Below the pieces are notes generated by a model. That model did not search any database. It saw nothing but the letters and a program-made list of their open reading frames with translations, and was not told the DNA's origin. A DNA stretch of 14,072 nucleotides from Pseudomonadota bacterium (GTDB lineage Bacteria > Pseudomonadota > Gammaproteobacteria > Burkholderiales > Burkholderiaceae), in NCBI GenBank assembly GCA_029777935.1, contig JAKORH010000075.1:1-14072 (forward strand), written 5' to 3'. Below, piece after piece: positions 1 to 8,100 of the stretch (its first letter is position 1; each line of letters opens with the position of its first letter). A program made the translations under genes and the position numbers.

Positions 1-8
1 ACCCCGGG

Positions 9-59
9 GCCGGGGCCCAATTTGCGGCGCTTGAACTTGGGCCCCGGCCTTCGCCGGGG
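9..59. repeat. GC-rich inverted repeat, possible terminator of the SDR gene
   Basis: A perfect 12-bp inverted repeat pairs GCCGGGGCCCAA (9-20) with TTGGGCCCCGGC (37-48) across a 16-nt loop. A second hairpin overlaps it: CCCCGGC (42-48) and GCCGGGG (53-59) around the loop CTTC. It lies just beyond the stop of the minus-strand SDR gene, so it could end or stabilise that transcript, but there is no T-tract of the kind an intrinsic terminator has. GC-rich elements of this design are common as dispersed intergenic repeats in GC-rich proteobacteria. The pairing is seen directly; the role is inferred. Confidence 0.6.
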
Positions 60-70
60 CGACAAAGCTG

Positions 71-820
71 CTACCCCCGCCCCACGAACGGCATATTGGT
101 CGCCATCACCGTCATGAACAGCACGTTCGATTCAGGCGGCAGGTTCGCCATGTACGAGATGGCCTGGCCGACGTGATCGACGTTCATGCGCGGCTCGATC
201 GCCATCTGTCCATGGGCCTGCATCACGCCCGCGGCCATGCGCTCGGTCATCTCGGTGGCGGCATTTCCGATGTCGATCTGCCCGGCCGCGATGTCGAACG
301 GGCGGCCGTCGAGCGCGATCGACTTTGTCAGTCCCGTGATCGCGTGCTTGGTCGCAGTGTAGGGCGCGGAGTTCGGCCGCGGCGCGTGGGCGGAGATCGA
401 ACCGTTGTTGATGATGCGGCCGCCGCGCGGCGTCTGCGCCTTCATCAGGCGGATCGCCTCCTGCGCGCACAGGAAGCAGCCGGTGAGATTCGTGTCGATC
501 ACCGCGCGTAGCTGCGCGTAGGACAACTCCTCCAGCGGCACGGCCGGTGCGCCGACGCCTGCGTTGTTGAACAGCAGGTCGAGCCGCCCGAACTCCTCGC
601 GCACGCGCGCGAAGAGCTGCGCGACCGATTGCGGATCGCACACATCGGTCGGCACGACCAGCGTGCGCGCTCTCGCCTGCGCGGCGGTGGCTTCGAGCTT
701 GTCGGGCGCGCGCCCCACGAGCACGACGGCGAAGCCGTCGCGCGCCAGCGCCAGCGCCGCGGCACGACCGATGCCGGTGCCCGCGCCGGTGACCAGCGCG
801 ACTCTGAGCTTTGCATTCAT
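71..820 (-). CDS. SDR family NAD(P)-dependent oxidoreductase
   Basis: Short-chain dehydrogenase/reductase of 249 residues, the usual length for a classical SDR; it interconverts an alcohol and a carbonyl using NAD(P) in the cytoplasm. The Rossmann motif TGAGTGIG is at residues 11-18, NNAG at 85-88, the structural Asn at 111, and the catalytic Ser141, Tyr154 and Lys158 (YTATK) are all present. Arg37 after the second beta strand, where NAD enzymes carry an acid, suggests NADP(H) preference. The start at 820 ([12 protein letters not shown]) is chosen because AAGGA sits 6 nt upstream; a longer reading to 913 only translates a dispersed repeat. It is divergent from the MBL-monooxygenase operon and may serve the same catabolism, but nothing fixes the substrate. 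Confidence 0.93.
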   Translation of the reverse strand: MNAKLRVALVTGAGTGIGRAAALALARDGFAVVLVGRAPDKLEATAAQARARTLVVPTDVCDPQSVAQLFARVREEFGRLDLLFNNAGVGAPAVPLEELSYAQLRAVIDTNLTGCFLCAQEAIRLMKAQTPRGGRIINNGSISAHAPRPNSAPYTATKHAITGLTKSIALDGRPFDIAAGQIDIGNAATEMTERMAAGVMQAHGQMAIEPRMNVDHVGQAISYMANLPPESNVLFMTVMATNMPFVGRG

Positions 821-840
821 CTTGAATCCTTGGTTGGTCC

Positions 841-920
841 GAGGTGTCATTCCCACGCGAGCGGGAATCCGGCGCCTTCGCGATTTCCACTGGATACCCG
901 CTTCCGCGGGCACGACACGG
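841..920. repeat. Dispersed palindromic repeat, dRS3-like, copy 1
   Basis: Positions 849-868 fit the pattern ATTCCC-N8-GGGAAT exactly. About 20 nt further on, an inverted and degenerate partner follows (TGGATACCCGC at 891-901, then CGCGGGCACGAC), so the whole element can fold into a long imperfect hairpin. The ATTCCC-N8-GGGAAT pattern is that of the Neisseria dRS3 element, and similar elements are scattered in other betaproteobacteria. It sits directly upstream of the SDR start and spuriously extends that reading frame. Confidence 0.75.
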
Positions 921-956
921 CAAGCCTACCGCGGCTTTCACGCCGAGCTTTTCGAT

Positions 957-1013
957 GTGTCATTCCCGCGCACGCGGGAATCCAGTGAATGCCTTCTCCC
1001 GCGCGAATGACGC
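957..1013. repeat. Dispersed palindromic repeat, dRS3-like, copy 2
   Basis: A second ATTCCC-N8-GGGAAT match lies at 962-981, followed by TCCAGTGAATGCC and a shortened inverted partner (CTCCCGCGCGAATGAC, 998-1013). It has the same orientation as copy 1 about 113 bp away. Together the two copies occupy most of the 273-bp gap between the divergent SDR and MBL genes, leaving about 80 bp (1014-1093) for the promoter and leader of the plus-strand operon. I could not place convincing -35/-10 elements there. Confidence 0.75.
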
Positions 1014-1093
1014 GCGCAGGCTGCCGCGGCTGGCGCAGCGACGCGCGGATCGCCTATCCTGCACAGCAACCGAATCTCGAACCGGAGAACTTG

Positions 1094-2044
1094 ATGAGCA
1101 AGAAATTCGCCTCGCAGGCCGACCTCGAGGAAAAGAGGGTCAGCTTCGACAAGCTGTCCGACAACGCATACGCGTATACCGCCGAGGGCGACCCCAACAC
1201 CGGCATCGTGATCGGCGATGACGCCGTGCTGGTCGCCGACACGCAGGCCACGCCGGTGATGGCCCAGGACGTGATTCGCCGCATCCGCGCCGTGACCGCC
1301 AAGCCGATCCGGTATGTGGTGCTGACGCACTACCACGCAGTGCGCGTGCTCGGCGCGTCGGCCTACGGCGCGCAGCAGATCATCGCCAGCCAGGACACCC
1401 GCGACCTGATCGTCGAGCGCGGCGAGGCCGACATGAAGAGCGAGATCGAGCGTTTTCCGCGCCTGTTTCGCGCCGTGGAGTCGGTGCCGGGGCTGACCTG
1501 GCCGACGCTGGCGTTCAAGGGCGAGATGACGCTGTGGCTCGGCAAGCTCGAAGTGAAGCTGATGCAGCTTGGCCGCGGCCACACCAAGGGCGACACCGTG
1601 GTGTGGCTGCCGCAGCAGAAGATCATGTTCTCCGGCGACCTCGTCGAATTCGACGCCACGCCGTACGGCGGCGACGCGTACTTCGAGGACTGGCCACGCA
1701 CGCTCGACGCGATCGCCGCGCTGAAACCGGAGAAGCTCGTGCCCGGCCGCGGCCCCGCGCTGACCACGCCCGACAAGGTGCAGGCGGGGCTGGCCAGCAC
1801 GCGCGCGTTCGTCAGCGATTTGTATGCATCGGTCAAGCAGGGCGTCGCCGCGGGCAAGGACCTGCGCGCGGTGTATCGCGAGACCTGCGAGCGGCTCAAG
1901 CCGAAGTACGGCCACTGGGTGATCTTCGACCACTGCATGCCGTTCGACGTTTCGCGCGCGTACGACCTGGCGACGAATTACCCCGACCCGCGCATCTGGA
2001 CCGCGCAGCGCGACAAGGACATGTGGGAAGCGCTGGAGGGTTGA
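1094..2044 (+). CDS. MBL-fold metallo-hydrolase with a reduced metal site
   Basis: Protein of 316 residues with the metallo-beta-lactamase fold. The opening (NAYAYTAEGDPNTGIVIGDD) and VVLTHYHAVR, GRGHTKGDTVVWLP and FSGDLVEFDATPY are the successive strand-loop signatures. Site-1 metal ligands are present: His79, His81, His163 and bridging Asp182. The site-2 ligands are not: the usual HxHxDH reads H79-Y-H-A-V-R84, and the C-terminal GHGP reads G-R219-G-P. A one-metal or non-hydrolytic role is therefore possible. The start at 1094 follows GGAG by 6 nt; an upstream ATG at 989 would translate repeat sequence. It is first in an operon with a flavin monooxygenase one base downstream, suggesting action on a ring-oxidation product or intermediate. 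The substrate is unknown. Confidence 0.93.
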   Translation: MSKKFASQADLEEKRVSFDKLSDNAYAYTAEGDPNTGIVIGDDAVLVADTQATPVMAQDVIRRIRAVTAKPIRYVVLTHYHAVRVLGASAYGAQQIIASQDTRDLIVERGEADMKSEIERFPRLFRAVESVPGLTWPTLAFKGEMTLWLGKLEVKLMQLGRGHTKGDTVVWLPQQKIMFSGDLVEFDATPYGGDAYFEDWPRTLDAIAALKPEKLVPGRGPALTTPDKVQAGLASTRAFVSDLYASVKQGVAAGKDLRAVYRETCERLKPKYGHWVIFDHCMPFDVSRAYDLATNYPDPRIWTAQRDKDMWEALEG

Positions 2045-2045
2045 G

Positions 2046-3701
2046 GTGCATAGCACGTATCGCTATCCGCGTTTCGCCTACGTCAAGCCGCCCGAGCTCG
2101 CGGGCGGGCCGAAGCGGCGCTATCCGGTCGTGATCGTCGGCGCCGGGCCGGTCGGGCTCGCCGCGGCGCTCGACTGCAGGCTGCACGGCATTCCCGCAGT
2201 CGTGCTCGACGACGACGACACGGTGTCGGTCGGCTCGCGCGGGCTGTGTTACGCGAAGCGCGCGCTCGAGATCCTCGACCGCCTCGGCGTCGGCGACGCC
2301 GTGGTCGACAAGGGCGTGGGCTGGAACGTCGGCCGCACGTTCTTCCGCGACGAGGAGGTCTACCGCTTCGACCTGCAGCCGGAGCCGGATCACAAGCGCC
2401 CCGGCATGATCAACCTGCAGCAGTACTACCTCGAGGAGTATCTGGTCCGCCGTTGCGACGAGACGGGAGTGGCGATCCGCTGGAAGCACAAGGTGGTGTC
2501 GGTCAAGCCGGCGGACGATCGCGTCGCGCTCGAAGTGGAAACCGCCGACGGCGTCTATCACCTCGACTGCGATTGGCTGATCGCGGCCGATGGCGCGCGC
2601 AGCCCGATCCGCACCCTGCTGGGCCTCGACATCGAGGGCCGCATCTTCATGGATCGCTTCCTGATCGCCGACGTGGTGATGAAGGCGGACTTCCCCGCCG
2701 AGCGCTGGTTCTGGTTCGATCCTCCGTTTCACCCGCACCAGTCGGTGCTGCTGCACCGGGAGGCGGACAACGTGTGGCGCATCGACTTCCAGCTCGGCTG
2801 GGACGTCGATCCGGAGGAGGAGAAGAAGCCGGAGAAGGTGATTCCGCGCATCCAGGCGATGCTCGGCGCGGACCGCGACTTCGAGCTGGAATGGGTCAGC
2901 GTCTACACGTTCCGCTGCCGCCGCATGAACCGCTTCAACCACGGGCGCGTGCTGTTCGCCGGCGATGCCGCGCACCAGGTGTCGCCGTTCGGCGCGCGCG
3001 GCGCCAACTCCGGCATCCAGGACACCGACAACCTGGTGTGGAAGCTGGCGCTGGTGATGTCCGGCAAGGCGCCGCCGCGGCTGCTCGACACGTACTCCGA
3101 AGAACGGGTGCATGCGGCCGACGAGAACATCCTGAACTCCACCCGCTCGACCGACTTCATCACGCCCAAGAGCGCGGCGAGCCGCACGTTCCGCAACGCC
3201 GTGCTGCAGCTCGCACGCCGGCACTCATTCGCGCGCAAGCTGGTCAATTCGGGCCGGCTGTCGGTGCCCGCGTTCTACGTCGACTCGTCGCTGAACACGC
3301 CGGACGAGGATGAATTCGCGTCGCACCTCGTGCCCGGCGCGCCGGTCGAGGACGCGCCGGTCAGCGTCAACGGCCGCGACGGCTGGCTGATCGACCAGGT
3401 CGGCAACGGCTTCCATCTGCTCGTGTACGCCGAAGACGCGGCGCGGGTCGACGCGGCGCCGCTGGCGGCGCTGCGCAATGCGCCGATTCCGGTCGAGGCG
3501 ATCGTCGTGTCGCCGCGCGCGGCGGTGCGGTCGGGCGTGCGCGTGCTGCAGGATCGCAAGGGCCGCTTTGCGCAGCGGTATGACGCGCGCGATGGCAGCG
3601 CCTACCTGCTGCGGCCTGACCAGCACCTCGCCGCCCGCTGGCGCGCGTTCGATGCGCTCAAGGTGCGCGCCGCGGTCGCGCGTGCGACGTGCAATCCGTG
3701 A
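2046..3701 (+). CDS. FAD-dependent aromatic-ring-type monooxygenase (MhpA/PheA family)
   Basis: Flavoprotein hydroxylase of 551 residues, close to the length of MhpA-type enzymes. It carries the three class A signatures: the GxGxxG dinucleotide motif (GAGPVG, residues 32-37), the DG motif (LIAADGARS, around 182-183) and the GD motif (VLFAGDAAHQVSPFGARG, around 306-307). The roughly 120 C-terminal residues correspond to the thioredoxin-like tail found in phenol and 3-hydroxyphenylpropionate hydroxylases. Such enzymes insert one oxygen atom into an activated ring using NAD(P)H and O2. GTG is the start: it lies one base after the MBL stop and 6 nt after GGAGG, so the two genes are probably translationally coupled. 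The ring substrate cannot be named from sequence; calling it MhpA would go too far. Confidence 0.93.
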   Translation: MHSTYRYPRFAYVKPPELAGGPKRRYPVVIVGAGPVGLAAALDCRLHGIPAVVLDDDDTVSVGSRGLCYAKRALEILDRLGVGDAVVDKGVGWNVGRTFFRDEEVYRFDLQPEPDHKRPGMINLQQYYLEEYLVRRCDETGVAIRWKHKVVSVKPADDRVALEVETADGVYHLDCDWLIAADGARSPIRTLLGLDIEGRIFMDRFLIADVVMKADFPAERWFWFDPPFHPHQSVLLHREADNVWRIDFQLGWDVDPEEEKKPEKVIPRIQAMLGADRDFELEWVSVYTFRCRRMNRFNHGRVLFAGDAAHQVSPFGARGANSGIQDTDNLVWKLALVMSGKAPPRLLDTYSEERVHAADENILNSTRSTDFITPKSAASRTFRNAVLQLARRHSFARKLVNSGRLSVPAFYVDSSLNTPDEDEFASHLVPGAPVEDAPVSVNGRDGWLIDQVGNGFHLLVYAEDAARVDAAPLAALRNAPIPVEAIVVSPRAAVRSGVRVLQDRKGRFAQRYDARDGSAYLLRPDQHLAARWRAFDALKVRAAVARATCNP

Positions 3702-3718
3702 TCCGTGGAGCGACCAAC

Positions 3719-3943
3719 ATGCCGCTGCAACTGAATCCAAATCTTGCCGAGCCGGGCCGCCGCTACGAGCGCGACTTCACGCCCGGCGACGATTTCTACC
3801 AGCTGCTGATCGATGCGCACCGCGATCTGACCGACGAGCAGAGCGCGTTGCTGAACGCCAAGCTGATCCTGCTTCTCGCGAACCATGTCGGCGACATCGC
3901 GCTGCTGCGCGAGGCGCTGATGCTGGCGCGCGAAGGCGTATAA
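3719..3943 (+). CDS. DUF2783 domain protein
   Basis: Small acidic protein of 74 residues (MPLQLNPNLAEPGRRYERDF...) with the motif GDDFYQLLIDAHRDLTDEQS followed by LNAKLILLLANHVGDIALLREAL, which I recognise as DUF2783. No function is established for that family to my knowledge. No signal peptide or membrane segment is visible and the second half looks helical. The start at 3719 is preceded by GGAG (3707-3710); a longer in-frame start at 3689 would overlap the monooxygenase. It sits 17 bp after the flavin monooxygenase and 34 bp before the VOC gene. Its co-location suggests an accessory or subunit role for the monooxygenase, which is inference only. Confidence 0.85.
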   Translation: MPLQLNPNLAEPGRRYERDFTPGDDFYQLLIDAHRDLTDEQSALLNAKLILLLANHVGDIALLREALMLAREGV

Positions 3944-3977
3944 ACAGAGGCGAGTGCACCGAGAAAAGGAGGCTGCC

Positions 3978-4514
3978 ATGCCGATCCGCAAGATCCACCA
4001 CGTCGCCTACCGCTGCCGCGATGCCAAGGAGACCGTCGAGTGGTACGAGAAGCACCTCGGCATGAAGCTGGTGCTGGCGATTGCCGAGGACGAAGTCCCG
4101 TCGACCAGGGAGCCCGACCCCTACATGCACATCTTCCTGGACGCCGGCGGCGGCAACATCCTGGCGTTCTTCGAACTGCCCAGCAAGCCGCCGATGGACC
4201 GCGACCGCAACACGCCGAACTGGGTCCAGCACTTCGCGATGGAGGTCGATTCGGTCGATACCTTGCTCGCCGCCAAGGCGAAGCTCGAGGCGGCCGGCAT
4301 CGAGGTCGTCGGCCCCACCGATCACACACTGTTCAAGTCGATCTATTTCTTCGACCCCAACGGGCTGCGGCTGGAACTGGCCGCCAACACCGCGACAGCG
4401 GAAATGACGGACAAACTCAACGCGGTGAAGTGGGACATGATCGAGGAGTGGTCGCGCACGAAGAAGGCGCCCAAGCACGCGGCGTGGCTGCACGACGGCA
4501 GCTTCGCCCGCTGA
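3978..4514 (+). CDS. VOC family (glyoxalase/extradiol dioxygenase fold) protein
   Basis: Protein of 178 residues with two beta-alpha-beta-beta-beta modules of the vicinal oxygen chelate fold: IHHVAYRCRDAKETVEWYEK at the N-terminus and QHFAMEVDSVDTLLAAKAKL in the middle. Likely divalent metal ligands by position are His8, Glu66 (FFELP), His85 (QHFAM) and Glu133 (LRLEL), the glyoxalase I-like H/E/H/E set; extradiol dioxygenases use His-His-Glu with iron instead. A strong ribosome site (AAAGGAGG, 3965-3972) fixes the start at 3978. It is the last gene of the MBL-monooxygenase-DUF2783 operon, so it may process a ring-cleavage or hydroxylated product, or act as an isomerase or lyase. Residues from about 140 on form a charged tail outside the core fold. 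Confidence 0.9.
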   Translation: MPIRKIHHVAYRCRDAKETVEWYEKHLGMKLVLAIAEDEVPSTREPDPYMHIFLDAGGGNILAFFELPSKPPMDRDRNTPNWVQHFAMEVDSVDTLLAAKAKLEAAGIEVVGPTDHTLFKSIYFFDPNGLRLELAANTATAEMTDKLNAVKWDMIEEWSRTKKAPKHAAWLHDGSFAR

Positions 4515-4613
4515 TCCGCCGCTTTTCGCCCGCGCGTTCGAGCCTCCCCCTGAGCAGGCGCGGGAGCGGCGGCTGCTGCGCGGCAGGAGATCGCGAGCCG
4601 CGCCACCGATCCA

Positions 4614-4642
4614 TTGTTTGCGGCCGCCCGTCTTTGTATGAT
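4614..4642 (+). promoter_or_regulatory. Putative sigma70-type promoter of the small gene at 4667
   Basis: TTGTTT (4614-4619) and TATGAT (4637-4642) are separated by exactly 17 nt, giving four and five of six matches to the -35 and -10 consensus. They stand out in an otherwise very GC-rich 152-bp gap after the VOC gene. Transcription would start near 4649, leaving a leader of about 18 nt before the GTG at 4667. Confidence 0.65.
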
Positions 4643-4645
4643 GCG

Positions 4646-4655
4646 GGTAATTACC
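4646..4655. promoter_or_regulatory. Palindrome at the predicted transcription start, possible operator
   Basis: GGTAATTACC is a perfect 10-bp palindrome placed 3 nt after the -10 element, where a bound repressor would block initiation. It is AT-rich at the centre in a GC-rich gap. A role as operator is inferred from position only; no regulator gene lies beside it. Confidence 0.4.
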
Positions 4656-4666
4656 TACGGTGACCC

Positions 4667-4996
4667 GTGAAACTGCCGCTGCCGCGAATCGCCGCCGACC
4701 GGATTCGCACCTTGCTGCACATTCGCGTGCAGCGCAGGGTTCCGACGCCAGGACCGCGGCCGCACCCCGGAGCGCGCATCTTCTGCGGCGATTTGCGGAT
4801 GTCGGTGCAGGCCGGCATGTCGCGCGACCTATGGGTCTGGTTGCAGCGTAACGGCTGGCGCGAGGTCCGGTTTCGGCCCGATCGGCGCCGCTATTTCGAC
4901 ATCCCGACCGAGTGCGTCGCGGATCTGATGGAGTGCGCGCCGGAGCACCGCGACGACTATCTGCGGGAAGGCGTGGCGCGCAGCCATCCGAGCTAA
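4667..4996 (+). CDS. Small hypothetical protein
   Basis: Unrecognised basic protein of 109 residues if the GTG at 4667 is used. Residues 1-40 are rich in Arg and Pro and may be poorly structured. The second half (SRDLWVWLQRNGWREVRFRP, then YFDIPTECVADLMECAPEHR) looks like a compact mixed alpha/beta unit and is the best evidence that the frame is real. The GTG is placed just downstream of a good promoter, but the ribosome site is weak (GGTGA at 4659-4663). An internal ATG near 4799 (MSVQAGMSRDLWVWL) would give a 66-residue protein holding the whole conserved-looking core. It stands alone, convergent with the FAD/Fe-S gene. No function can be offered. Confidence 0.6.
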   Translation: MKLPLPRIAADRIRTLLHIRVQRRVPTPGPRPHPGARIFCGDLRMSVQAGMSRDLWVWLQRNGWREVRFRPDRRRYFDIPTECVADLMECAPEHRDDYLREGVARSHPS

Positions 4997-5138
4997 GAAG
5001 CGATAGGTTCTACGCACGGTCGCCGCACCGCGTGCGCCCGCGCAGCAAGACGTCGAACGGCGCACGCGAACTCACACGGCAATCGTCCGCGTGCAACTGC
5101 CTCGTCGCGGCGGCAACGGCACGCGCGCGACGCGACTC
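4997..5138. other. Convergent intergenic gap, nothing assigned
   Basis: This 142-bp gap lies between the stop codons of the small plus-strand gene and the minus-strand FAD/Fe-S gene. It is GC-rich. I see no T-rich hairpin terminator, no repeat shared with the rest of the window and no convincing small ORF. Confidence 0.5.
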
Positions 5139-8100
5139 TCACAGCGCCATCTGCAGCACGCGCGCCACGTGCAGCGAATCGCGTTGCGCACCGTCACGGA
5201 TCTGGTGGCGGCAACTGGTCCCGTCGGCGACGATCAGCGCATCGGCGTCCGCGCTGCGTATCGCGGGCAGCAGCGCGGCTTCGGCCATCGCCATCGAAAG
5301 GTCGTAGTGGCTCGCCTCAAAGCCGAAGCTGCCGGCCATGCCGCAGCAGCTCGTTTCGATGGTCTGCACGCGCAGTTGCGGCACCAGTTTCAGCGCATCG
5401 ACCACGGCGCCCATCGCACCGAATGCCTTCTGGTGGCAGTGGCCGTGCAGCAGCACCTGCCTCGACAGCGGCTTGAACGCGGCATCGAAGCGGCCGGCCT
5501 GCTGCTCGCGCACCACGAATTCCTCGAGCAGCAGGCTCGCATGGGCGAGTTCCTGCGCTTCCGCGCCGAGTCCGAGCACCAGGTATTCATCGCGCAGCCC
5601 GAGCAGGCATGACGGCTCCAGGCCGACGACGCTCGCGCCGGCGCGCACGTACGGCAGCAGCGCGGCGAGCGTGCGGCGCGCCTCGTCGCGCGCGCGGTCG
5701 ACCATGCCGGTGCCCAGATACGTTCGCCCGCAGCACAGTGGCCGGCCATCGGTTCCGCGCACGACCGCGACCTCGTAACCGCCGGTTGCGAGCACGGCCT
5801 GGGCTGCGCGCAGGTTGTCGGGCTCGTGGTAGTTGTTGAACGTGTCGGCGAACAGCACGACCTGTGTGCGACTCTCCGACGGTGCGGGGGCCGGCGGGGC
5901 GCTGCGCGTGAATACGTCGCGGCGGAACCGCGGCAGCGAGCGTCGGGCCGAAAGCCCCAGCCAGCGCTCGCCGAGTTGCGCCAGCAGAGGCAAGTGATTG
6001 CGCAGGTTGGCCAGCCCCGCGAAGCGTGCCGCCCACGGCGCGTAGCGCGGCAGATGCGCGATCAACCGGTCGCGCAGAGAGTAGCCATGGCGCTGCTTGT
6101 AGTGGTGCAGGAACTCGATCTTCATCCGCGCCATGTCCACGCCGGTCGGACATTCGCGCTTGCAGCCCTTGCAGCTCACGCACAGGTCGAGCGCTTCGTA
6201 CACCGCGTCGGACGTGAACGCGTCGGCGCCGAGCTGGCCCGACAGCGCCAGCCGCAGCATGTTGGCGCGGCCGCGTGTCAAGTGCTGCTCGTCGCGCGTG
6301 ACGCGATAGCTCGGGCACATCGTGCCGGCGTCGAACTTGCGGCAGTGGCCGTTGTTGTTGCACATCTCGATGGCCTTGCCGAAGCCGCGCGCCGGATCGC
6401 CGCCGGTACCGGGCGCGGTCAGTTCCTCGGTCGCGGGATCGTTGTGCACGTCCCAGGCCGACCAGTCGAGCGCGGTCTTCAGCGGGGCGATCGCATAGCC
6501 GGGCCGATAGCGGAACAGACTCGCGTCGTCCATCCTCGTCGGCCGCACGATCTTGCCGGGGTTCATCAGCCCGCGCGGATCGAAGAGCTGCTTGATCTCT
6601 CCGAACGCAGCGGTGAGCTGCGGGCCGAACTGCCACGCGACCCACTCGCTGCGCACGAGGCCATCGCCGTGCTCACCCGAGTACGCGCCCTTGTACCGGC
6701 GCACCATGGCGCTGGCTTCCTCGGCGATCGCGCGCATCTTCGCGGCACCGTCCTGGCGCATGTCGAGGATCGGCCGCACGTGCAGCGCGCCGACCGAGGC
6801 ATGCGCGTACCACGTGCCGCGCGTGCCGTGCCGGCGGAACACCTCGGTGAGCTGCGCGGTGTACTCGGCCAGGTGCTCGAGCGGCACCGCGCAGTCTTCG
6901 ATGAAGCTGACCGGCTTGCCGTCGCCGCGCAGCGACATCATGATGTTCAGGCCCGCCTTGCGCACTTCCCACAGGGATTTCTGCGCGCTGTCGCCGGTCA
7001 TCTTCACCACGCTGTCGGGCAGGTTCAGCTCGCCCATCAGCTCGACCAGCCGCGCGAGCTGCGCGACCAGCGCGCCCTTGTCGGGACCGGCAAACTCGAC
7101 CAGCAGGATCGCCTCGGGTTCGTCGATCAGGGCCGACTCGATCACCGGCCTGAAGGCGGGATTGGCGCGCGCCAGGTCGATCATCGTGCGATCGACAAGT
7201 TCCACCGCGGTCGGCCCGAGCTTGACGAGGTGCTGCGCGGCGTCCATCGCCGCGTAGAACGTCGGGAAGTTGACCACGCCGAGCACGCGCTGCGCCGGCA
7301 GCGGCGCGAGCTTCACGCGCAGCCGCTTGAAGTACGCGAGCGTGCCCTCGGAGCCGACCAGAAGCTGCGCGAGATTGACGGCGCCGTCGTTCGTGTACGG
7401 CCGCTCGCTCTGCGGGTGGAACACGTCGAGGTTGTAGCCACCCACGCGTCGCATGACTTTCGGCCACCGGCGCTCGATCTCGTCGCGCTCGCGCAGGGCG
7501 ATCGCGCGCACCGCCGCGCCGAGTTCGCGCGCGCGGCCACTCGCCTGGTCGAAGCGGCCGAACTCGCACTCGGTGCCGTCCGCGAGCAGCGCGGTGATGC
7601 CGCTCACGTTGTGCACCATGTTGCCGTACGCGATCGAGCGGCTGCCGCACGAGTTGTTGCCCGCCATGCCGCCCAGCGTGGCCTGCGCCGCGGTCGACAC
7701 GTCGACCGGGTGCCACACGCCGTGCTTTCTGAGCTGGGCGTTCAACGCGTCGAGCGCGATGCCCGGCTGCACCTCGACCTCGCCGCGTTCGAGGTCGAGC
7801 GCCGTGATCTGGCGCAGGTACTTCGAATGGTCGATCACCAGCGCCGCGCCGACGGTCTGCCCGCACTGCGACGTGCCGCCGCCGCGCGGCAGAATCGGCA
7901 CGCTGCGCGAGACCGCGATCTGCATCGCCGCGCGCACGTCGTCCTCGGACCGCGGCACGAACACGCCGACCGGCTCGACCTGGTAGATCGACGCGTCGGT
8001 CGCGTAGCGGCCGCGCGACGCGGCCTCGAACAGCACCTCGCCCTGCGTGTGCGCCCGCAGCTCGCGCGCCAGATCGGCCGCCTCGAGGCGGGCGTCGAGG

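Noticed and set aside
821..913. A 31-residue N-terminal extension of the SDR protein
   Set aside because: It translates a dispersed repeat, and the internal ATG at 820 has a proper ribosome site and begins right before the Rossmann motif.
841..1013. Repeats read as a CRISPR array or prophage attachment site
   Set aside because: There are only two copies, each internally palindromic, with no regular spacers, cas genes, integrase or phage genes in the window.
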